From: Gigaspora margarita
Taxonomy: Eukaryota; Glomeromycota; Glomeromycetes; Diversisporales; Gigasporaceae
NCBI GenBank assembly: GCA_009809945.1
Contig: WTPW01001246.1
Span: 66,181-130,180, forward strand
DNA length: 64,000 bases
Direction of reading: 5' to 3'
Shown here: one piece after another, positions 1 to 12,283 of the stretch
Layout: the number at the start of each line of letters is the position of its first letter
Numbering within the stretch: the first letter of the stretch is position 1
Notes under the pieces: model-generated
The model's database searches: none
What the model was told of the DNA's origin: nothing
Seen by the model: the letters and a program-made list of their open reading frames with translations, nothing else
Position numbers and translations under genes: made by a program

Positions 1-270
1 AACTTTCAATTAGTGGACATGTATCGTTAACTTAGTAAAAAAAAAGTTTTAGATGGAAGCACGCTACATTTCGCCTATAGCAGTCACAGATTTTTATATA
101 GTCAGCCAATCATTTTTCGACGATAACTCGCCATCTACTGGGCCAATTTGGATGATCTAACCACTGTTAGATGTGTCTCGATGAGCTCTATAACTTTCAA
201 TTAGTGGACATGTATCGTTAACTTAGTAAGTAAATCTTTTTTGATGGAAGCACGCCATATTTCGCCTTTT
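1..270. repeat. Direct repeat, ~78-bp unit, two copies 191 bp apart
   Basis: The block starting AACTTTCAATTAGTGGACAT at 1 recurs at 192, both followed by TATCGTTAACTTAGTAA and GATGGAAGCACGC. The spacer contains a GATGATCTAACCACTGTTAGAT-like palindromic core related to the foldback family seen at 43.4 kb. The left copy is cut by the window edge. No coding potential was seen. Confidence 0.8.
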
Positions 271-469
271 CTCCAGTTGACAGGCAGATTATCAATTAAT
301 TTATTTTTTTTTATTTTTATTTGTTAATTTAATGTTTTTTTTTTAAATTTAATTTATTTTTTTTTTTAGTCAAGTACAAATTACGAAGAAAACGGATCGA
401 AAACGGGAAGAAAATGAGATGAAAAACAGGATTAAACCGGGACGAAAATAGGATGAAAAGGTGACAAGC

Positions 470-1690
470 AAACCAAAAAAACAACAGGAACCCTACCAAA
501 AAACAACGAACCACAGAACTGAAAAACAATGAAAAACTACTATAGAACTTCCAGAACCCACCAACAAAGGACAAAAAACTTACCCGCTGAAAAACGACCA
601 AAAAACTACCAAAAATGACAAAGAGCCACCAAAGGACTTATCAAAAAAGAAAACAAAGAACCTATTAAAAACCCATAGAAAACAACGAACATACTATAAA
701 AAAAAAAACTTACCTGCCAAAAAACAGCTAAAAACCAACTAAAAAACAACGAAGAACCACTGAAGAACCCATCGAAAATGACAAAGAGCCATCAAAGGAC
801 TTACCAAAAAGAAAACAAAGAACCTATTAAAAGGCTATAAAAAAACAAAAAAAAAACTTACCCGCCAAAAAATGACTGAAAAACAATGAAGAACCACAGA
901 AGAACCCACGAAGAGCCACGAAGGACTTACCAAAAAAAAATAAAAAACCTATAAAAAATGATGAACCTACTATAAAAAAAAACTTACTCGCTAAAAAATG
1001 ACCAAAAAACAACGAAGAACCACTGAAGAACCCACAAAGAGCCACCGAAGGACTTATTGAAAAGAAAATGAAGAACCCATAAAAAATGACGAACCTACTA
1101 TAAAAAAAAAACTTACCCGCCGAAAAATGACCGAAAAATGACAAAAAACCACTGAAGAACCCACCAAAAACAACAAAGAGCTACTGAAGAACTTACCGAA
1201 AAGAAAACAAAGAATCTATTACTATAAAAGCCCATAAAAAAATGATCCTATTGAATTAACTATAAAAAAAAACTTACCTGCCAAAAAATGACTAAAAAAC
1301 AACCAAAAAACCTACCAAAAATGATGAAGAGCCACCGAAGGATTTACTGAAAAGAAAATGATAAGAAAAAAAACTTACCCGCTAAAAACCAACGAAAAAG
1401 CACCGAGAACCAGAGTTGGCAATGGAGCTTAATGGAGTCCAATGGAGCTGCGAATGGAGCCAATAGAGCTCTGAATGGAGCCAATGAATACTAGTTTTTT
1501 GAGCTCTATTTGCGCAACTATTGAACTCCATTGGCTCCATTGCCAACCCTGCTAAGAACCCACTGAAAACGACGAAGAGCCACCAAAGGACTTACTGAAA
1601 AGAAAATGAAGAACCTATTACAGTAAAAGCCCATAAAAAATGATGAACCTACTGAATTAATATAAAAAAAAACTTACCGGAAGAGCACAC
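470..1690. repeat. Degenerate A-rich tandem array, period about 125-160 bp
   Basis: The motif CTTACC(C/T)GC-(C/T)-AAAAA recurs near 580, 709, 857, 982, 1110, 1271, 1371 and 1671. Each is followed by AACGAAGAACCACTGAAGAACC-type text, AAGAGCCACC(A/G)AAGGACTTAC and GAAAAGAAAA(C/T). Units are diverged. The long minus-strand reading frames here (for example 827-1144, rich in Phe/Ser/Gly) are by-products of the repeat. A hAT MITE at 1411-1551 interrupts the array. Confidence 0.85.
1411..1551. mobile_element. hAT-type MITE, 141 bp
   Basis: Terminal inverted repeats CAGAGTTGGCAATGGAGC and GCTCCATTGCCAACCCTG fit the hAT consensus start CAGxG-TTGGCAA. Flanking 8-mers CCGAGAAC (1403-1410) and CTAAGAAC (1552-1559) match at 6 of 8 positions, consistent with an old 8-bp target duplication. 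The inside is filled with repeated AATGGAGC(C) words. It interrupts the tandem array, so it is younger than the array. Confidence 0.8.
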
Positions 1691-1699
1691 CAAATAATA

Positions 1700-3370
1700 A
1701 TAGTTCTGAAGTTCTAACAATGACACCAGTAGTAACGACTCCAGTAATGATTCCAGCGACGACTCCAATAAAGATTCTAAAAAAAAAAATATGCGTTAAA
1801 AAAAAAAATATCGCGTTAAATTAAATAAAAAAAAACAGATAATCTATATATGATCGCCAATCTAAAAAATGATTGGTCAATCATATAGGGGTTGTATAGC
1901 GACGGGTCGCTATTATATTTTTTCCTTTAAATATTATATATTATTATAAAAAAATAACAAAAAAAAAATAAAACCAAAAAAAAATAACAAAAAAAAATGA
2001 AAATGACTACTTTTGCACTTCGTCGCATCTAATTCACTTATTAGTAACACAATTTGTCACATGTAAAATTTTATCATATGAATTTTGTCGATCCTATAAA
2101 TCGACATAGCCATATTTTTAAAAAATTTGCCACAAGTTTTAAACATAATAAATAATACTATTAAACAAGAACATTGCTGAGGTTTTTACGAATCAAATAG
2201 TATAACTAGCATTAAAAACAACAACTCTTTACGAAATTCAATGTCTTCAAAGATGGGTGACTATTTTGTTTTCGTTAGTTAAATTAGTTGTCAGTTTGCA
2301 AGATATCAGCTTGAAAAGTAATTTATTAGTTGTATCTGAGTAAGGGCTTTCTGCAAACCTTTACCTTCAGGTACTAGTACATTATAAACGTGGAAAGTTA
2401 AATCAAAAGGAACTGTTTTGTGATATGTAGATTATTATTAATTGCTGTTTAATTTACGATTTCATTAGAATTTCTTTATAACTTTTTAATCTTTTTTATT
2501 TTAACTAGATTTTTTAATAAACAGTAATATTTTTAGAACAAAAAATATCTAATATTTATTGTGCAATCAGGTAAAAATGATATCTTTTCATTGCTATACT
2601 ATTAGTAGTTATTACACGGGTACTGTTTTTTTTTTAGATTAATGTTTGAATGTGATAACAGTTTCAGAATTATTAAGTATGTCCCAGTTTCCTTATATTC
2701 TTACATTCTTCTATTTGGGTTACTAATACTTTTTTCCTGTCTTGTAGGTTTTGGGCATTCGTCAACTAGAATCAGTAAAATTAGAACTTTTCAATAAGAT
2801 ATATTGGACCTGAAGTTGATTTATAGTACAATTTTAACTCTTTTTGTAGAAGTTTAAGTAAGAACTGAGATCTTCTTCTCTTATATAAATGGTTCTTTGC
2901 GGATTTGGTAGTCAAAACAATTTTTCGAGTTAAAGCTGGGCATAATATGATAGTGGTATTACATCAGTATAGTACAACTGACCTGATCAGTATAATATAG
3001 GGTATAGCAAAGAACGAATTTTAAAATCGTACCATGCTAATTTGGTATTATATATAATAGTGTTAGAGTTGGCCTGTACTATACTGATTTTTCATAATCA
3101 CAAGTAGTATGTTCTTGTATATGTATGTTTTTTTTTTTGTGTGTTTTTATTAGACTAATACTCATGTATTGTGGACAAAGTTTTGGAGATAGATATCAAA
3201 ATAGTGATATGGGTGAGCGAAGACAACAAAGGAAAGTAATGTTTTTTTGGTTTTTTTTCCTCCAGATACAAAATTTTAACTATAAAGATGTACTCTAATA
3301 AATCTGATAAAAATAAATTTGAAACTAGGCGACTGCTTTTTCAGGTGAATATGAATTGTTTGAACAGTTT
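1700..3370. other. Intergenic DNA, no recognisable gene
   Basis: A-rich runs at 1780-2010 surround a short GC-richer stretch with AGCGACGGGTCGCT (about 1898). Around 2700-2755 there is an intron-acceptor-like string (CTAATAC, a T-rich tract, TTGTAG), but no exon could be joined. At 2970-3080, ATCAGTATAGTACA recurs in both orientations, suggesting a decayed inverted-repeat element. Confidence 0.5.
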
Positions 3371-3374
3371 TAAA

Positions 3375-3945
3375 ACATGCTAATAATGTTGATTTGAAGG
3401 AGCATTGCCACCTTGGGCAAGGATGAAAGAACTGAATTTGAATGGAACACTCTGTTGAAACTAATGACAGATGTACCACAGTGCATAAATTTCCAGGTAA
3501 TGTAATTTGCTTTTTTTTTGGCAATTTTTTTTTAACTAGAACTCAGATTATTAAACTATTGAATTTTATTATACTGATACAAATAGAAAAGTTTTGACTG
3601 TTGAAAAATCAGACTAGAAATTGTCATATAGCTATTTTCAGAAATTTTAGACATCTAAAAATGACATCAATTTGAAGAGGCATTGTAACCTTGGATAAGG
3701 ACAAAAAAACTGTATTTTGATGGAACACTCTGTTGAAACTAATGACAAATGTGTAGTAGTGCATGAATTTCCAGGTGATGTAATCTACTTTTTTTTTGCT
3801 AATTTTTTTTTAACTAGAACTTAGATTATTAAATTATTGAATTTTATTATACTGATGTAAATGGAAAAGTTCGACTGTTAAAAAATCAGACTGGAAATTG
3901 TTATACAATATTTTCATTAATTTTAAATATCTAAAAAAATTGACT
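3375..3945. repeat. Tandem duplication, two diverged copies, period about 278 bp
   Basis: GGAACACTCTGTTGAAACTA occurs at 3444 and 3722. Both copies contain TTGGGCAAGGA/TTGGATAAGGA upstream, TTTCCAGGT(A/G)ATGTAAT downstream, then TTTTTTTTTAACTAGAACT and ATTATTGAATTTTATTATACTGAT. Divergence is roughly ten percent by eye. The sequence looks exon-intron-like (CCAG-GTAATG), but frames are broken and no protein family is recognised. Confidence 0.8.
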
Positions 3946-3980
3946 AATAATTATTTGGCCAAATTTGATAATTTATATGA

Positions 3981-4203
3981 TTACCGTATTCCTCTGAAAA
4001 TAAGCACTTCCTTGAAGCAATTTTTAAAGCCAAAATTTTTGTGATCCAGTGATCAGATTTGTATAATTTTGGTACTATTCGAATCAGCTTATCAAACCGT
4101 TTCGAATAGTACCAAAATTATGCTAATCTGATTGCTAGATCACAAGAATTTTGGCTTTAAAAATTGCTCCAAGAGGGTGCTTATTTTCAGAAGAATACGG
4201 TAA
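3981..4203. mobile_element. Palindromic foldback MITE, TA-flanked
   Basis: It is almost perfectly self-complementary: TTACCGTATTC-CTCTGAAAATAAGCAC at the left and GTGCTTATTTTCAG-AAGAATACGGTAA at the right. The middle holds GATCCAGTGATCAGATTTG and TTGGTACTATTCGAA, the core shared with elements at 39.8, 43.4 and 44.5 kb. If the ends are CCGTATTC/GAATACGG, the target duplication is TA. No coding capacity. Confidence 0.8.
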
Positions 4204-4916
4204 TGCTATAATATATATTATGCAATGCCAAAATCAATAACTTATTGAATTCGATCAAACAATTATCGGTTAATTTTTTAAAACCAAGAATTTATGAAAG
4301 CAGCTGTAATTAAATGGAAATCTGACATTTTACAATAGGATTTGTGCTTTGGTGTACTGTATTTACTAGTCCTGGGTACTATTATATGGAATATGCTTAA
4401 CAATCTGTTAATGTAGATTATTGATAGACTTTTGAATATTAGAATTAGAAATTGTAGTCTTGGAGTTAGAGTTTATAAAGAATTATATGTACAAAGCTTT
4501 GAATCAATAATAAAAAATGTTATATTCAAAGATATAATTTTTTAAAAAATATTTTTATAAAGTGCATTGTTTGTTATAAAATATATACTTCAAATTAAAC
4601 TATATTAGAGTTGTACTAAAATTTCTTTTCAAGTTTTATTTCATATTTGTGATATATAAGTATATTGCACCCCAGATGCAAAATATAAGTGCTATACAGG
4701 GTAGTGATAGTGTTACAAATTGAAAGTTAAAAAAATCGATTAGTTGATTAGTTGACAACTAATTGATTGAACTTTTTGAATACCAACTAATCAATTAATT
4801 GTTAATCAATTAATTGATTAGTTGCAACTAATCAATTAAAGAATTAATTATTAATTAATTGAAAAATTAATAATTTAATTAGTAAATTGCAATTAATTGA
4901 TTAATTGATTAATCAA

Positions 4917-4937
4917 TTTTTTTTTTTTTTTTTTTTT
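4917..4937 (-). other. LINE poly(A) tail
   Basis: A run of 21 T on the plus strand directly follows the inferred 3' untranslated end of the LINE (GCATGATCGCCAATT on the minus strand). It marks target-primed integration and fixes the 3' boundary. Confidence 0.85.
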
Positions 4938-5436
4938 AATTGGCGATCATGCCATAATTTTATTTCTAAAAATAGTTACATTTTCTAATGCTATTACTAT
5001 TTCCGGTACTTTGTACCTTACAACTAAACTACAGCTCACCTGGTTACTTTATGCACCTGTGTGTGACCTGCCAATTCAGAATTCGTCTCCTTTCCTTATC
5101 AAGTAATACTCCACAGGGAATTCACCAACTTGGTTCTGAAGCCTGTCATGATCGCTTCAATTATGGTTCCACCAACTATAAATACCATCTTTTATCCATT
5201 TTTTAACTTCATCACAAACTATCCCGAGGCAATCTCCCCATTCCATTTTTCTTGTTTCCAGTTCAACTTCTTTGGAACTTGGTTGGTTCGTCAAATCTTC
5301 ATTCCTAACGGTCGTCCTCGGCTTTCAGAATTTCTTTCTTTCCCTTTTCTTTCTTTTAGTCTTTGTAGTGATCACATTTTCTTTTTCCCAAATTATAGTT
5401 TGCTCGTATCTTTCTTTCCAAATTTTGTCCTGGAAG

Positions 5437-5619
5437 TAATGATACAAATTGCCAAAAATTTTGCAATCGATTAGTTGTCAACTTTTTGATTAATCGATTT
5501 TATTCGATTTTTTGTTCGATTTTTATTCGATTTTAATATAAGTTGCCAAAAATTTTTCAATCGATTAGTTGTCAACTTTTCAATTAGTTGCAACTTTTCG
5601 ATTTCGATTTGTATCACTA
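5437..5619. mobile_element. hAT-type MITE inside the LINE 3' region
   Basis: 183 bp; ends TAATGATACAAATTG and CGATTTGTATCACTA. Flanks CCTGGAAG (5429-5436) and CTTGGAAG (5620-5627) match 7 of 8. It belongs to the same family as the layers at 4708 and 12956, with repeated CGATTAGTTG and TTCGATTTT words. LINE-like coding text continues on both sides, so it inserted after the LINE. Confidence 0.85.
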
Positions 5620-6011
5620 CTTGGAAGTTCGTTGTCCACTCCTCTAACCAAACCAGAAGTATTTAATTGATTATTTTATTCTCAAGGTCTAGATGTTCTA
5701 ATTTCCTCCTCACATCTATGTTTATTATTCCTCTTGTTAGGAGCATTCTTCGTTGATCCTCTGTTATGTTTTTGTTGGTCAGAATTTCTAAGAGTTGATG
5801 CCGGTCTACCTTTCTCTGAGCGTCACTAGGTATGGAGTTCCATACTTTTCTGCTATTTCCTCATCTAGTTGTTTCCATGTTTCTTTGTCGGCAGGGCAGG
5901 CAGCCAGGTGATCTGATGTTTCTTCATTAACTATGCATTTACGGCAGTTGGAGCTATTGTAAACGTCTCCTTGGTCACGATATCTTTTAGTTAAGGTAGG
6001 TAGAGATCCAT

Positions 6012-6075
6012 TTATCATTTTTATTTTAAACACCCATCTTTTGTTATCATTTTTATTTTAAACACCCATCTTTTG
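6012..6075. repeat. 32-bp perfect tandem duplication in LINE ORF2
   Basis: Units 6012-6043 and 6044-6075 are identical, each beginning TTATCATTTTTATTTTAAAC. Since 32 is not a multiple of three, it shifts the frame between the RNase H region and the C-terminal cysteine cluster. Identity of the units implies a recent slippage or repair event. Confidence 0.9.
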
Positions 6076-9000
6076 TTATCCTTTTTATTGAGGGCTTTCG
6101 TTTTTTGGGTTTTTCGCCAAAAACTTCTGAAAGTTTGCTAGTCTTTGTGCTCATCATGCTTCGTGTGTACTTCATTTTTCTGATATCTGAAAAAAGTCCA
6201 TTCTGCTTTGTAATATACATTGAGCATTTCTTTAACAAAATGTCTTATTGGGATCTCTATTCTGGATTCCTGCCATATAGGAGTAAATGCGTATCCTTTT
6301 ACATCATCTGTCGCTATTATTGTTTTCTCTTCTAATGATAGTGCTTCCCTCGCTAAAAGGTCTGCCTTCTCATTTAATGCTATACCTGAGTGCACTTTTA
6401 TTTTGTGCAATATTAGTTTCAATTCCTTGACTCTAATGTTTTCATCAATTTTGCTCAGTAGACTGCTGTTTTTGATCTTATACCATAATCTTGGGGTATT
6501 CGATTTTCTTACTGCTTCAATGCCTTGGATTGCCGCTTGACTATCTGTATATATATTTACTATACTTGACATAGGGGATATTAGTATTGCCTCTAGGATT
6601 CCTGCTAATTTTGCTCTCGTTGAGGAGAACTATCCTTCTATTCTACCTTTAGTCTCCCTAATTATTCTATTTTCTAAATCACACTGAACTACACTATAAC
6701 CTGCTCTGTATTTTTTCCCTCCTAATTTCCCAAGTGAGCCATCCGTATAGAAGGTAAGTTCATTGAATTTCTTATTGTCGCAGAGTGCTTCTTCTAGTTC
6801 TAGTCTTTTCTTTTCATTGACCACTGTTTTTCTTAAACTCAAGATATCCTAGCTTTCAGGTTGCTTTATACTTTGAAGAGCACTTTCTCTGGTATCGGGT
6901 TGGTTTGGTGACTTCATATTTAGAGCTTCTTGTAGGCCTTCTGGATCCATTAGTAGCTTCCAACCACCCGGCTCTCTCTTGACCCAGTCATTTATGTTGT
7001 TTAATCTTTTGAGTTCCAATATGGGCCTATTTTGATTTGTTTTTTCCTTAATTCTTATTGTTGTTTTCTTTCCAGAGTCGGTATCCTGGTTTTCTTTGTC
7101 CTCTTCTTCCCATTCCTTTATCTCAGCTCTATCAGGGAATTTGTTTAAGATTCTACCTATTACTGGTCTTTTGCTCTTCTCGGTATTACCCAGGATCCAT
7201 TCTCTCTTAGAACGTTTTGTTGAAATTCCTTTACATTCTGTCTGGATCATGTGACTTTTTCCTTCTGGGTCAATTTGGAACTCTGGTTTGACCTCTCTTG
7301 TTTTCTGATTTAAGATGACGATTTCTTCCAAGGTGCAGAACCATTTTGGGATTCTTCCCTTAGCTGAGTAATTTCTAATTTTTTTAATTTGTTGCCATGT
7401 CATAAGCTGCTGGTTTTGTCTTCTTATGATTTGCTCTAGGCTCCATATTCTCAGTTTTTTGATAGTTTGTGTGCTTCCTTGCCAATCATTCTTTTCAAGA
7501 ATTCGTATGATCTCTCCGTTCGTGTCATGTGGAAGTGTAATACTCCATTCCTTCTCATTAAGTTTACTCTCGAGCTCAATCTTGAGTGCTTTTGCGATTC
7601 CTAGAATTGTAGTGTTTAGATTGTTTATCCATTTTCGCTTGTTTATTTGCTTCTCCTCTAATAGCCAGATCGGCTTCATTGAGAGTAGGTCTAGTTGTGC
7701 CGCTTTGAGCCTAATTTTTGCTGTTTCTCCTGCTACTTTTGTACTGTTTATTCTAATGAGCCATTCTGCCACCGAATGCTCCCAGTGTCTTTGCCATAAT
7801 GGCTTTAGACCTAAAATATCTGTGTTATATAGGAGGGAGTTTGCTATGGTTCTTTCTGTTTCATCTTTCCATTTAATGACCTGTAGCATTGGGCTTTGTA
7901 TTTTATCGCATTCCTGCTTATTGAGAAGGGTAAGATTTAATTTGTATTCCAATCTTGGTAGGAGTATCTTGTTGTTAATATATCTGGCCTGATCTATAGA
8001 TATCTTTTTAGTCTTTATCAAATGTGCCAGTTCTACTGCTTCTTGCTTCAGTCTTGATTTTAGACTTTTTCTGCAGCCTTTAACTGTGATCCATACTCCT
8101 AGATATCTCGTCAGGTCCCAATCTTTTTTTGGTATGACTTTATCTTTCCCTTTGTTACAAAGTAGACAAGAGCTATTCTTTTTCCCTTTTTTATTGAAGA
8201 CTATTAATTCCGTCTTTTTGGTATTCAGTTCTATTAAATTAGCTTCAAAAAATTCTTCTGCTATATCTATAATTTCTTGTATTTTTTCTTGCAACTCTGC
8301 TACCAGAACCATATCGTCTGCGTAGGCAAGCTCTGCTACAGTTATCCTGTCTTTTCTCACTTGGTCTTTTCTGAGGTCTGTAGGCCACTCTACTTCTATT
8401 TTTGCCCCTAGTCTTGATTCTCGGAGATAGGATAACAGAGGGTCAAAGTATATTCTCCAGAGTAAGGGCGAGATTACTTCTTCCTGGTCTATACCTTCTT
8501 TCGCTCTTATGCTTTCTGTTAGGCCGAATTTAGTGATGATTTTGATTTCTCTATCATCAAAGAGTTCTAGCATAAGGTGTATTAATTGAGTTGGAAAGCT
8601 AATTCTTTTCATTGCTGCCTTGAGTCCTTCGAGGCTCACTGAGTCAAAAGCTTTCTTGATGTCTAAGAGTACAATCCAAAGCTCTGTATTATTTTCTCTG
8701 GCCCTTTCTATTAAGTTATTTATGATATGTAGAGGCTCTTGTGTACTCTCTCCTGGGAGCCCTGCGAAGTTTAGTCCTTTGAGAATTTGTTTTTCTATAT
8801 CACTTTGCTTAATCTCATTTGCATTATTCGTACAAAACATTTTCTGGCGGCTTCTAATAACATTATCGGCCTCATTTTCTGCATTGTCAGGTCCCATTCG
8901 GCAATTTTTGCTATGGGGAATATCATACCAACTTTCCATTTTCTGGAATAGATTCCTTCTTTTAAGATTTTATTTAGAAGCTTTAAAATATAAGCTTTGG

Positions 9001-10835
9001 TCTTTGGCCCTATTCTTCTAAGAAGTGTATATCCAATTCCTAAAATTCCTGGAGCTGAGTCATCTGCCGTTTTGTGCATTGCTTCCTCCCATTCTAGAAG
9101 TGTGATTTCTTTGAGTACTAGGCCATACTACTCTTCTTTGATCCATTCTTTAGGGCTATATTCCTGTTGCCATTTCCGTGGAATTCTATTTGTTGTATTC
9201 TTGACTCTGTTATATTGTTCATCATAGTATGTTGTAACCACCCTTCTTACATCATCCAGTTCGTATACTAGTTGGGTGCCATCATCCTCTTTCCTATCAC
9301 TTATTAGGACTTTTTCTATCTTTAGTTTCTGCCATGGCTTCTCCAGGATACTACTTAGCATTCTCTTTTCCTCGCTTCCTACCATGCCGAATTGTCTTTC
9401 CACATATCCTCTAATTTCTTTTTCTTTATCTCTTCTTTGTTCTGATACCATCTTATTCTCGATTATTTTACTCCATGAGCGAGCTTGGTCTAGCCACTCC
9501 TGAGTCCAGTATTGTTCCACATTCGGGATGCAGGTGTCATTGTGTCTATTGATCTTTGTTATAGTTGCGATCAACTTTACCCATTCTATTATGTTGATTT
9601 CTTTGTTTAAATTTTCTTTTGCACGTCTACAGAGTTTCTGGATCACTTTTAGCTATTTGTACCTAGGATTCCATGTTACCAACTTCTGTTTTTCATCAAG
9701 CGAATTTTTGACTATTTTACACAGGATAGATTTCTTAGCAGCTCTGTTTATCCATAATACAAGTTGCTCCCATAGGTCATTTATTTGTGTTTCAGCTTTA
9801 GTATGGCCTTGGTAGCTTGTGCTCTTTTTTCCTCTTTTATTTTGTTCTTCTTGGACGTAACTATCTAATAGAGACTTATAGTTTTCCCAGTCATCTTTGC
9901 TTGCTTTGTCATATAGGTATATTTTCTTTTCTCCTATATCTCTTCTTTTTTCTTCTCCTAGTAACTGGGTGTTAATTATGGGCTTTGTATAGATTTTTGT
10001 CCATATGAGCTGATGATCGCTGCCTGTGCAGTCTTTCATATCATCTATATCGCCGCCTACTACTAGGTTTTTAGTATCTGGATCTACCCATATTTAGTCT
10101 ATTCTTGAGTTATACCTCTCATTAGTTCAGGAGTACTTATTACTATGCAGATTTAAAAGCCTAAATGTGTTTGCGAACCCTGTACGTTTGAGCCATTTGG
10201 TGAGTAGTGAATAAACAATCTTTGGATTGTTTTTTCTAGGTCTCTCTGTTTTCTCTGTTTCTTCTTCACCACTTTCTCTGATATTTAGGTTGCCTCCAAT
10301 TATTATTTTTGTGTTTCTTTTTCTTCTTATGACATCTTGTACGACTCTTTGTTGTATTCTCTTTTGAGCTTCTGTATCATTTGGAGGAACGTATAGGATC
10401 CACATTATTATGATTAACTGTTTAAATTTGAATGTTGCTTTGAGGGAGTAGTTGTCGGGTGTTAGGACTTCTGTAAGGTGCTTCTGCCATTCTTTATTGA
10501 CTAAAAATGCTACTCCTGATCCTTTCCTTTTATCAATCACATCTTGGTTTCATATATCCTGTAATCTTTCAGGTTCGTCTTGTTCAACTGAATTTTTTTG
10601 TTATTTACATTTGTTTCTAAGATTCCGATACAGTCCAAATTTACACTATCACCGTAATCTATTAGTTCTTGTAGCTTCGTTAAATTATTTCTGATACCAT
10701 TAATATTATGAAAACCTATTTTAAAAAAATCTCTATTTACTATCTCTATATTGTTTCTAATTTCTGTCTTGTTCCTTCCTGTTATTCGGAGACCCTTATA
10801 TTCTCCAAATTTCTCCTAATCAACTGGTGCGCCCG

Positions 10836-12283
10836 TTAGGATCTATTTGGGAGCGGACCCCTTCTCTCACTTTCAAGGTTTTCAAGTTTTTCCAGTATAT
10901 TTGTTAATATTTCATTTTTGGAGTGTGGTGCTAATGGTATTTTTGACTTGATACTCTGATATATTGGCTTTTTGCCCTTTTTTTTCTTTTCATATTTATT
11001 AGGTTCATAAAGGGTATGCTCTATTCTCCTTTCCTTTCTCTTCGTTGTGAGTCTTTCTAGATTTCTTGAGCTTGGTCTTTTGTAAGGATTTTGGGTTTCA
11101 GTTTCCGTAATCTGTTGGTCCAAAGGTACTAGGGTTGTTATTTCTGTTTGCTTCTTATTTTGAACCCATTCCATTCTAGTGTTATAATAGTAGACCATTC
11201 TTCTTGAGGCTCTTTCCTGTTCATCTCTGCTTTTGAAATATACTGTAGCTCTTTGTCGCTGATTGCCATTACTGTTCTTTGAAATATATACCGCTTTTGT
11301 TTTCAGAGGCCTTAGTTGTCTTAATAAAGCTGATTCAGTTGCAGTTCTTGGGATGTTTTGTAGTAACAGATTATATTCTCTTCTGTGCTCTAGTGTATTT
11401 GATACGAATTCTCCTGGTGTTATTCTAAGTGTTTTTCCATTCTCGAACTGTATCGACCAGGTTTTTCTTAGTGCCTTGAATCTAGTGTAATTGTGTGTTT
11501 CAATCTCCATGTAGGCGGCCTTTGACTTTTTCAAGTTAAGGGTTTTGATAATTTTCGCCTCACCATAGTATAATAAGGTCTCTTTAACTTTATATAGTTG
11601 TGTGTTCGTTGGTATATCCCATACTGTAAAGAGATATGTCTGTCTATCTTGTTTTTTTCCTGAGTAAAACTTTTTTGAGTTTTTCGAGGCCCATGCTGAC
11701 CAGTATATGTCTTCTTGTACTTTATTTTTTTTTCTTGTTTCTGGATTGTGGTTATTTCCTCTTTCTTTTCCAAAATTAACTCATGTATTTTTCTTTTGTT
11801 CGGTATTTCAGTGCTCATTTCTGTTGCAGTTGCAGTTTTTTCCTGACTTGATGCAGTTTCTGTTTCTTTGTGGATTGTTGTTGTTTCTTTTGTAGTCTCT
11901 AACAGTAGAGTTTCCTCAAGTCCATAATCCATTGTTCCACATTTGTTGTCGACGAGCAATTTCTTTTTTTGAATAATTTTTTCTTGATTGTCTCCAGAGA
12001 CATGTGTCACTTTGACAGCGCTTGACTCTATTTTATCTCTAAACTTTATGAAGTTGAGTTCTTCTTGTGATAGTGGTTTTTCAGCTGATTGCTTATATGC
12101 GATGTTGCTGTATACTTCATTGGCTTTTCTAATTATGGTGACTAATCCTGGGTTATGCAGCCCTAGCCAAGTGCTGATGCATTTGTCTCTCTTAAGAACA
12201 TTCCCTTCCTGCTTAAGTAAATCCTATTTAATCTCTTGAAATTTTTTGGTAAATATATCCTTGTTGCCTTGTAGATGTTTCAT
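10836..12283 (-). pseudogene. LINE ORF1, RRM-like RNA-binding protein, disabled
   Basis: The likely start is the ATG at 12283-12281. An in-frame TAG follows at 12226-12224, then the frame stays open through a Glu/Lys/Thr-rich, probably disordered region to about 11531. There one frameshift joins it to the last third (11534-10836), giving about 480 codons. The last third reads as an RRM fold: NLLLQNIPRTATES (RNP2-like strand), then about 35 residues later RATVYFKSRDEQERA (RNP1-like strand and helix). ORF1 proteins of many fungal LINEs bind the element RNA; that role is inferred from the domain and its position 5' of ORF2. ORF1 ends in TAA directly before the ORF2 frame. Confidence 0.8.

Larger units (their letters stand above)
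4960..10800 (-). pseudogene. LINE ORF2 (endonuclease, reverse transcriptase, RNase H), disabled
   Basis: Endonuclease, about 10719-9990: an N-terminal IGFHNINGIRNN with the expected Asn, an ETN motif holding the metal-binding Glu, a broken GDFN-type motif reading GGNLN, SRID-stop-IW where a Tyr codon has become TAA, and an intact GSDHQLI. Reverse transcriptase, about 9080-8100: FDS motif A (LLDIKKAFDS), EGIDQEEVISPLLW, and catalytic YADD at 8324-8313. RNase H, about 6750-6400: FYTDGS retained, an in-frame TAG before FSSTRAKLAG (where the usual Glu is Lys), and IYTDSQAA retained. The C-terminal cluster near 5960-5890 reads CRKC, then SDHLAAC. Coding resemblance resumes past the MITE (5437-5619) near 5260-5160. 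Frame changes occur near 10545, 10040, 9650, 9120 and 8800, and a 32-bp tandem duplication (6012-6075) shifts the frame. Confidence 0.9.

Noticed and set aside
329..1144. Two Phe-rich minus-strand frames (90 and 105 codons)
   Set aside because: They lie in the degenerate A-rich tandem array; composition and periodicity explain them.
7426..9815. Long plus-strand frames across the LINE
   Set aside because: They are antisense shadows of ORF2, whose domains are clear on the minus strand.
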